Source: Mycetocola miduiensis (GTDB taxonomy: Bacteria; Actinomycetota; Actinomycetes; Actinomycetales; Microbacteriaceae). From it: 64,000 nt of DNA. Positions 59,799 through 64,000 of the stretch are shown piece after piece. A program made the translations under genes and the position numbers. The stretch is taken from contig NZ_FOVM01000010.1 of the NCBI RefSeq assembly GCF_900115155.1, positions 1-64,000 on the forward strand, given 5' to 3'. Under the pieces are notes generated by a model. That model saw nothing but the letters and a program-made list of their open reading frames with translations, searched no databases and was not told where the DNA came from. Numbering within the stretch: position 1 is the stretch's first letter; the number at the start of each line of letters is the position of its first letter.

Positions 59799-60275
59799 AT
59801 GAGCGCAGAAGCCCTTCTGGCATTCGGCAGGACGCTTCCTGGCGTGGTGGTCGACACCGTCGGCGCCGGATCCGCTGCGCCCGAGATCGCCTGGGGTGAC
59901 TCCTTCTTCTACTACGACCCGGACGACGACGAACGCAACCGGATGCATCCGTTCGCCACGATCGCCACCAAGGACTACACCGGCTTCGACGAAGCATCCG
60001 ATCTGGATCGGCCGGGGATCTTCCGGCTCAACATCGCCGTCGGTCGGGCCGCGTTTCGTGATCTGCTCGGCTTTGAGCCGGATCAGCTCCAGACGCACAC
60101 CGGCGGGTTCGACTACACCCGGCTCGACCTGCTGCTGCCGCATCCCATCTACGCAGCGCAGGGCTGGGTCGCGATCCTGAACCCGGGGGAGAGGACGCTC
60201 GAGACGGTGAAGACGCTCATCGCCGGCGCCCGCGACCTCGCGGCGAAACGCTACGATCGGCGGGCGTCGCGCTGA
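59799..60275 (+). CDS. DUF6194 family protein
   Basis: The 158-aa protein has GAPEIAWGDSFFYYDPDDDE-like sequence, FATIATKDYTGFDEASDLDRPG, FRLNIAVGR and the LLPHPIYAAQGWVAILNP motif, which are those of DUF6194. The fold resembles YjbR/MmcQ-like proteins. Function unknown. A CAAACT 7 nt before the ATG may be a weak -10 box. Confidence 0.82.
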   Translation: MSAEALLAFGRTLPGVVVDTVGAGSAAPEIAWGDSFFYYDPDDDERNRMHPFATIATKDYTGFDEASDLDRPGIFRLNIAVGRAAFRDLLGFEPDQLQTHTGGFDYTRLDLLLPHPIYAAQGWVAILNPGERTLETVKTLIAGARDLAAKRYDRRASR

Positions 60276-60367
60276 GAAGGCTCGACTAACGGATGCTGTG
60301 CGCCGCGAAGAATCAGCCCAACAACGCCAACGGTGAGGAAGGTCACCCCGAGGGCGCGCCGTCGCAC
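60251..60367 (-). CDS. Possible 38-aa small membrane protein
   Basis: A GTG start lies only 4 nt after the stop of the membrane protein gene upstream on the same strand. The peptide begins with RRRALG followed by a hydrophobic run (VTFLTVGVVGLIL, one helix) and a polar tail. The ribosome binding site is weak, so expression would depend on coupling. It overlaps the 3' end of the DUF6194 gene by 25 nt. It may be chance. Confidence 0.3.
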   Translation of the reverse strand: MRRRALGVTFLTVGVVGLILRGAQHPLVEPSQRDARRS

Positions 60368-60371
60368 GGGG

Positions 60372-61016
60372 TTATCCGACCGCGACGTGTGAGGGCTGGC
60401 GTGCGGGGCGTCGCACCCGGTCGGCGAGCAGGATGGCCACGACGCCGAGGACCACGGTGCAGATGCTGCGGGCCAGCGCGTCAAACGCGGTGAGGTACAT
60501 CATGAGCGTCGGGTCGGACTCGGGCGATGTGCCGGCGGTCACGACCTGTCCAAGCACCCACGGCACGGTGAGCACCGCAAGCGCCCAGGCAGGAGCCCAA
60601 TTCCACGGGGCAGGCACCACGGGGGTGCGCCCCACCTGCATGGCCGCAACGAGTGCGAGGGCGAACCTGAGGTACGGGTCGATGAGGCTGTACACGATGA
60701 GAGCCGAGGACGGTTCGTTCTCAATGGGGCCGGAGAGGAGAACATCCGTCAACAGCGGGCTGAGCAGGACCCACACGGCAAGGATCGTGAGCGCCGCTGT
60801 CCCCAACGGGCGGCGTGCGGTGACGCTTTCTGCCCTGCGGAAACCGAACGCGAACACCAGCAGGGCTGCCGCGAACAACATGGTTCCGAGGACTGAGATC
60901 ACGCTGACGACGGGGCTCGGCAAGTGCGAGTTCCATCCGAGTACGAGCGACCCCAGAAGGAACGAGCCACCGACGAACCAGGTGTGCCGGAACGCTCCAC
61001 CCTGAGAACTGGTCAT
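60372..61016 (-). CDS. Polytopic membrane protein, unknown function
   Basis: The 214-aa protein has about six membrane helices (roughly 13-30, 36-56, 70-90, 103-123, 140-160, 178-198) and no recognised family motif. Short loops with W and P residues (APWNWAPAWALAVLTVPWVLG) resemble small actinobacterial permease-like hypotheticals. ATG start with a -10 box at 7 nt, so probably leaderless. Confidence 0.75.
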   Translation of the reverse strand: MTSSQGGAFRHTWFVGGSFLLGSLVLGWNSHLPSPVVSVISVLGTMLFAAALLVFAFGFRRAESVTARRPLGTAALTILAVWVLLSPLLTDVLLSGPIENEPSSALIVYSLIDPYLRFALALVAAMQVGRTPVVPAPWNWAPAWALAVLTVPWVLGQVVTAGTSPESDPTLMMYLTAFDALARSICTVVLGVVAILLADRVRRPARQPSHVAVG

Positions 61017-61023
61017 ACTCCGC

Positions 61024-61029
61024 AGGCTA
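61024..61029 (-). promoter_or_regulatory. -10 box of a probable leaderless promoter
   Basis: TAGCCT on the minus strand, 7 nt before the ATG at 61016. Confidence 0.45.
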
Positions 61030-61095
61030 GCGGAGTCGGTGGTGGAACGTGGCGCGTTTCACATCCTGAAAAGGGATGCCTCCGGTGGAAAAGAC

Positions 61096-61142
61096 GATGA
61101 CCCCTCGACTTCGCTGAAAACGAGGGAAGTCGAGGGGTCATC
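61096..61142 (-). terminator. Terminator of tRNA-Leu
   Basis: A perfect 17-bp inverted repeat (GATGACCCCTCGACTTC / GAAGTCGAGGGGTCATC) with a 13-nt loop, 7 nt past the tRNA 3' end; on the minus strand it is followed by GTCTTTTCC. Confidence 0.85.
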
Positions 61143-61148
61143 CTGTTG

Positions 61149-61231
61149 TGCCGGTGGTGGGACTCGAACCCACACGTCCTTTCGAACAAAGCATTTTGAG
61201 TGCTCCGCGTCTGCCATTCCGCCACACCGGC
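61149..61231 (-). tRNA. tRNA-Leu (anticodon CAA)
   Basis: On the minus strand the gene runs GCCGGTG...CACCGGC-A, a 7-bp acceptor stem, with D-arm GGCAGAC, anticodon loop CTCAAAA (CAA, reading UUG), a long class II variable arm (TGTTCGAAAGGACG) and T-loop GGTTCGAGTCC. CCA is not encoded. UUG is a rare leucine codon in such a GC-rich genome. The 5' end faces the response regulator gene. Confidence 0.95.
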
Positions 61232-61257
61232 GCGTAACAACGTGCACAAGAGTACCG

Positions 61258-61263
61258 TAGGAT
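61258..61263 (+). promoter_or_regulatory. -10 box of a probable leaderless promoter for the response regulator
   Basis: TAGGAT ends 6 nt before the GTG at 61270; no Shine-Dalgarno sequence precedes the start. Confidence 0.5.
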
Positions 61264-61269
61264 TAAGGC

Positions 61270-61875
61270 GTGACCGAGCCAGATGTAACGCCCCCAGCCC
61301 CGCGCCGAGTTGTCGTAGCCGAAGATGAATCCCTCATCCGGCTCGATATCGTCGAGATCCTCCGAGACAACGGGTTCGAGGTTGTCGGAGAAGCTGGTGA
61401 TGGAGAAACCGCTGTGGCCCTCGCCACCGAACTCCGCCCGGACCTCGTCATCATGGATGTGAAGATGCCGCAGCTCGACGGCATCTCGGCTGCCGAACGC
61501 CTCAACAAGGCCCAGATCGCACCGGTCGTCCTGCTCACCGCGTTCAGCCAGAAAGAACTCGTCGAACGCGCAAGCGAGGCGGGCGCCCTTGCGTACGTCG
61601 TCAAGCCGTTCACACCGAACGACCTCCTGCCGGCCATCGAAATCGCGCTTAGCCGGTACCAGCAGATCATCACCCTCGAGGCCGAAGTCGCCGACATGGT
61701 CGAGCGTTTCGAGACACGCAAGCTCGTCGACCGGGCGAAGGGCCTGCTCAACGAGAAGATGGGCCTGACCGAGCCGGAAGCTTTCCGCTGGATCCAGAAG
61801 GCGTCCATGGACCGCCGCCTGACCATGCACGACGTCGCGCAGGCGATCGTCGAACAGCTCACCGCGAAAAAGTAG
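61270..61875 (+). CDS. ANTAR-domain response regulator (PdtaR-like)
   Basis: The 201-aa protein has a CheY-type receiver (acidic pocket E18-D19, phosphoacceptor D63 in IMDVKMPQ, K in VVKPF) and a C-terminal ANTAR domain (about 140-198: RKLVDRAKGLLNEKMGLTEPEAF and the following helix) that binds paired RNA hairpins and antiterminates transcription. It corresponds to Rv1626/PdtaR of M. tuberculosis, which is paired with the kinase PdtaS; no kinase is adjacent here. As in M. tuberculosis it lies close to polA. GTG start; ends at a strong terminator. Confidence 0.92.
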   Translation: MTEPDVTPPAPRRVVVAEDESLIRLDIVEILRDNGFEVVGEAGDGETAVALATELRPDLVIMDVKMPQLDGISAAERLNKAQIAPVVLLTAFSQKELVERASEAGALAYVVKPFTPNDLLPAIEIALSRYQQIITLEAEVADMVERFETRKLVDRAKGLLNEKMGLTEPEAFRWIQKASMDRRLTMHDVAQAIVEQLTAKK

Positions 61876-61886
61876 CTTCCACGCAG

Positions 61887-61920
61887 AAAACGGGCCGGTC
61901 CTCCGGCCCGTTTTGCGTTT
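61887..61920 (+). terminator. Rho-independent terminator after the response regulator
   Basis: A perfect 12-bp stem AAAACGGGCCGG / CCGGCCCGTTTT with loop TCCT, followed by GCGTTT; 11 nt after the stop. Confidence 0.9.
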
Positions 61921-62011
61921 AACAGCGGCGGATGCGCCAGGTTCATCCGTCGCAGACGTCGACTTCCGGCGCGAAAAACCGGCATCTGCGACAGATGAAG
62001 AAAGGTGTGCG

Positions 62012-62434
62012 TCAGCCGTTCGGCAGATCCTTGATCAGATTCGTGATCCGGATGGTGGAGCAACGGCGCCCCTGCTCGTCGGTGACCGCAATCTCGTGCA
62101 CGGTCATCGACCGGCCGAGGTGGATCGGCGTGCAGACACCGGTGACGATGCCGGACGTCGCGGACCGGGTGTGCGTCGCGTTGATGTCGATGCCGACGGC
62201 CAGCTTGCCGGGTCCCGCCCACAGGTTCGCGGACATGGAGCCGAGCGACTCCCCAAGGACCACATACGCGCCGCCGTGAAGCAGCATCGCCGGCTGGGTG
62301 TTGCCCTCAACCGGCATGGTCGCAACGGCCCGGTTCACCGAGAACTCGACGAATTCGATACCCATCTTCTGGGCGAGCGCACCGCCTCCGCGCTGCAGGA
62401 CATAGTCGAGATCGTTGGGGGTTGTGTCGGTCAT
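62012..62434 (-). CDS. Hotdog-fold acyl-CoA thioesterase (PaaI/MenI-like)
   Basis: The 140-aa protein has the hotdog signature with MLLHGGAYVVLGES: H53-G54-G55 and E62 of the 4HBT-II catalytic site. It hydrolyses acyl- or aryl-CoA thioesters; relatives act in phenylacetate degradation or menaquinone synthesis (DHNA-CoA). ATG 62434 is chosen because the N-terminal helix TPNDLDYVLQRGGGALA then starts properly; codons further upstream overlap the polA promoter. Divergent from polA, an arrangement also common in relatives. Confidence 0.88.
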   Translation of the reverse strand: MTDTTPNDLDYVLQRGGGALAQKMGIEFVEFSVNRAVATMPVEGNTQPAMLLHGGAYVVLGESLGSMSANLWAGPGKLAVGIDINATHTRSATSGIVTGVCTPIHLGRSMTVHEIAVTDEQGRRCSTIRITNLIKDLPNG

Positions 62435-62479
62435 CGTCGCCTTTGCTCGTACTCGAAACCCACTGTCGCAAGTCGCTTG

Positions 62480-62485
62480 TAGGCT
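62480..62485 (+). promoter_or_regulatory. -10 box of a probable leaderless promoter for polA
   Basis: TAGGCT ends 6 nt before the polA GTG at 62492. Confidence 0.5.
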
Positions 62486-62491
62486 GGTGTG

Positions 62492-64000
62492 GTGTCGGAC
62501 AACGAAAAGCCTACCCTCCTCGTCATAGACGGTCATTCCCTAGCATTCCGGGCGTTCTACGCACTCCCGGTCGATAGTTTCTCGACGAAGGACGGGCAGC
62601 ACACGAACGCCATCCACGGCTTCCTCGCAATGCTCATCAACCTCCTGCGCGATCATCAGCCGAGCCACATCGCAGTGGCTTTCGACATCTCACGGTCCAG
62701 TTTCCGCACCCGCGAATACCCCGACTACAAGGGCACAAGGGGCGAGACCCCATCGGAGTTCATCGGGCAGGTTCCGCTCCTGCAGGATGCCCTCAAGGCG
62801 ATGAACATCACGACCATCTCGATCGAGGATTACGAAGCCGACGACATCCTCGCCACGCTCTCCGTGCAGGGCACCGAGCAGGGCTACCGCACCCTCGTCG
62901 TCTCTGGCGACCGCGACACGATCCAGCTCGTCAACGACGACGTCACCCTGCTGTACCCCTCGCGCATGGGCGTCTCCGACCTCACCCGCTACGACGCCGC
63001 CAAGGTCATGGAGCGGTACGGCATCCAGCCCCACCAGTACCCGGAGGTCGCCGCGCTCGTCGGCGAGACGAGCGACAACCTTCCCGGTGTGCCGAAGGTC
63101 GGCGAGAAGACCGCCGTGAAGTGGCTGAACCTGTACGGCTCGCTCAACGGCATACTCGAGAACGCCGACAAGATCACCGGCAAGGTCGGCGAAAGCCTTC
63201 GCGAACACAAAGAGAACGCAATCCGCAACCGCCGGCTCAACCAGCTGCTCACCGATGTGGAGCTACCGGTCTCGATCGACTCGCTCGCCAAGAAGCCGAT
63301 CGACGAGCAGGCCGTCCGCGACATCTTCGGCCGCCTCGAGCTGCGAACCATGCTCGACCGCCTCTTCAAGGCAGAAGGTATCGGCGAGGAGGAGGGCGAG
63401 GCATCCGGTTCGCCGTCTGCCGGCGCCGTCAGCAGCCCCGTACCGCAGCAGCTCCTCGATGAAGAACTCCGCGGATGGCTGGACCGGGCAGTCGCCGCCA
63501 ACCCGAACGGCCTCGGCTTCACCGTCGACGTGTTCGAGGGCAAGCCGGCAGGAATGGGCATCTCGACTCCCACCGAGAGCGTCACCATCAGCTGGCTGCC
63601 CGGCCGAGCCGACTACGCGCCGTTCGAGGAGTGGCTCGCCAGCCCGGCACCGAAGCTGATGACCGACTCAAAGCGGCAGCTCAAGGCGCTCAAAACCGCC
63701 GGCCTCGCGTTCGACGGGCTCGCCTACGACACCCACGTGGCCGGGTGGCTGCTGCGACCGAGCGGCCAGGAAAAGACGCTGGCCGACCTGGTCAGCCGTT
63801 ACCTCGGCGAAACCCTCCCGGTGTCAGACCCCAACCAGCTGGTCCCAGTGAACGAACCGGCTTCCGCCCCGGTCGAAGCCTGGTACACGGTCCGGCTGGT
63901 GGATGCGCTCAACGAGGCGCTCGACCCGGGCTCCCGAAACGTCCTCACTTCGATCGAAGTCCCGACCTTGCTCACCCTCGTCGACATCGAACTTCGGGGC
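62492..64000 (+). CDS. polA: DNA polymerase I, N-terminal part (3' end outside window)
   Basis: PolA fills gaps and removes RNA primers. The first 503 codons are visible: the 5'-3' exonuclease (LLVIDGHSLAFRAFYALP, EADDILATL, VSGDRDTIQLV, GETSDNLPGVPKVGEKTA) is intact through about residue 290. The following 3'-5' exonuclease-like domain (about 320-480) lacks the metal-binding D-x-E motif, as in mycobacterial PolA, so proofreading is unlikely. The polymerase domain begins beyond the edge. GTG start as for many genes here. Confidence 0.95.
   Translation, partial: MSDNEKPTLLVIDGHSLAFRAFYALPVDSFSTKDGQHTNAIHGFLAMLINLLRDHQPSHIAVAFDISRSSFRTREYPDYKGTRGETPSEFIGQVPLLQDALKAMNITTISIEDYEADDILATLSVQGTEQGYRTLVVSGDRDTIQLVNDDVTLLYPSRMGVSDLTRYDAAKVMERYGIQPHQYPEVAALVGETSDNLPGVPKVGEKTAVKWLNLYGSLNGILENADKITGKVGESLREHKENAIRNRRLNQLLTDVELPVSIDSLAKKPIDEQAVRDIFGRLELRTMLDRLFKAEGIGEEEGEASGSPSAGAVSSPVPQQLLDEELRGWLDRAVAANPNGLGFTVDVFEGKPAGMGISTPTESVTISWLPGRADYAPFEEWLASPAPKLMTDSKRQLKALKTAGLAFDGLAYDTHVAGWLLRPSGQEKTLADLVSRYLGETLPVSDPNQLVPVNEPASAPVEAWYTVRLVDALNEALDPGSRNVLTSIEVPTLLTLVDIELRG

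Overview
The window is a high-GC stretch of a bacterial chromosome, almost certainly an actinobacterium of the family Microbacteriaceae (genus not resolved). The evidence is gene content and order: rarA-rpsD-alaS-ruvX-mltG-aroECKBQ-efp-nusB, then pyrR-pyrB-pyrC-PH-like-carA-carB-pyrF-gmk-rpoZ-coaBC-metK-priA-fmt-rsmB-rpe (as in Mycobacterium), an HG..PAAWT membrane protein inside the trp cluster, an mIHF-type DNA-binding domain fused to guanylate kinase, and -10 boxes of TANNNT type with poor -35 boxes. No IS element, prophage, CRISPR array or plasmid function was seen.

Regions. 1-5.4 kb: end of rarA, then rpsD, a small membrane protein, alaS, ruvX. 5.4-11.9 kb: mltG and the shikimate genes aroE, aroC, aroK, aroB, aroQ in tight overlap, then efp and nusB behind their own promoter. 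12-15.8 kb: accessory genes (flavin oxidoreductase, lipoprotein plus membrane protein pair, SixA-like phosphatase) and the first copy of a 65-bp interspersed palindrome. 15.8-25.4 kb: the complete pyrimidine operon, led by a PyrR-binding RNA hairpin that overlaps the pyrR ribosome binding site, and ending in mIHF-gmk. 25.4-33.4 kb: rpoZ, coaBC, metK, priA (helicase motifs degenerate), fmt, rsmB, rpe. 33.4-42.2 kb: hisE-hisG-hisF-hisI running into trpE, a Trp-associated membrane protein, a second copy of the 65-bp palindrome, then DUF6704-trpC-trpB-trpA-lgt. 42.3-49.9 kb: glutamate synthase gltBD and pyk. 50-61 kb: a looser set of small, stress- or repair-flavoured genes (acidic peptide, DUF6328, Ku, FAD-Rieske oxidoreductase, SDR, DUF7218, topoisomerase IB, CinA/PncC, DUF2809, coiled-coil protein, DUF7882, desaturase, DUF6194 and others). 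61-64 kb: tRNA-Leu(CAA), a PdtaR-like ANTAR response regulator, a hotdog thioesterase and the first 503 codons of polA.

How it works together. Most of the window is biosynthetic core metabolism in long co-directional operons with ATGA/GTGA/TGATG overlaps, so translational coupling is the rule. The pyrimidine operon is probably controlled by PyrR at translation initiation. Several single genes (sixA-like, rpe, hisE, response regulator, polA, a membrane protein) have a -10 hexamer 6-7 nt before the start codon and probably give leaderless mRNAs.

The window contains no clear new enzymatic or defence system. The observations most worth a second look are the inverted pair of 65-bp palindromic repeats, the mIHF-Gmk fusion, the run of leaderless promoters, a perfect 14-bp palindrome upstream of gltB, and an apparent excess of the word GGATGC/GCATCC.
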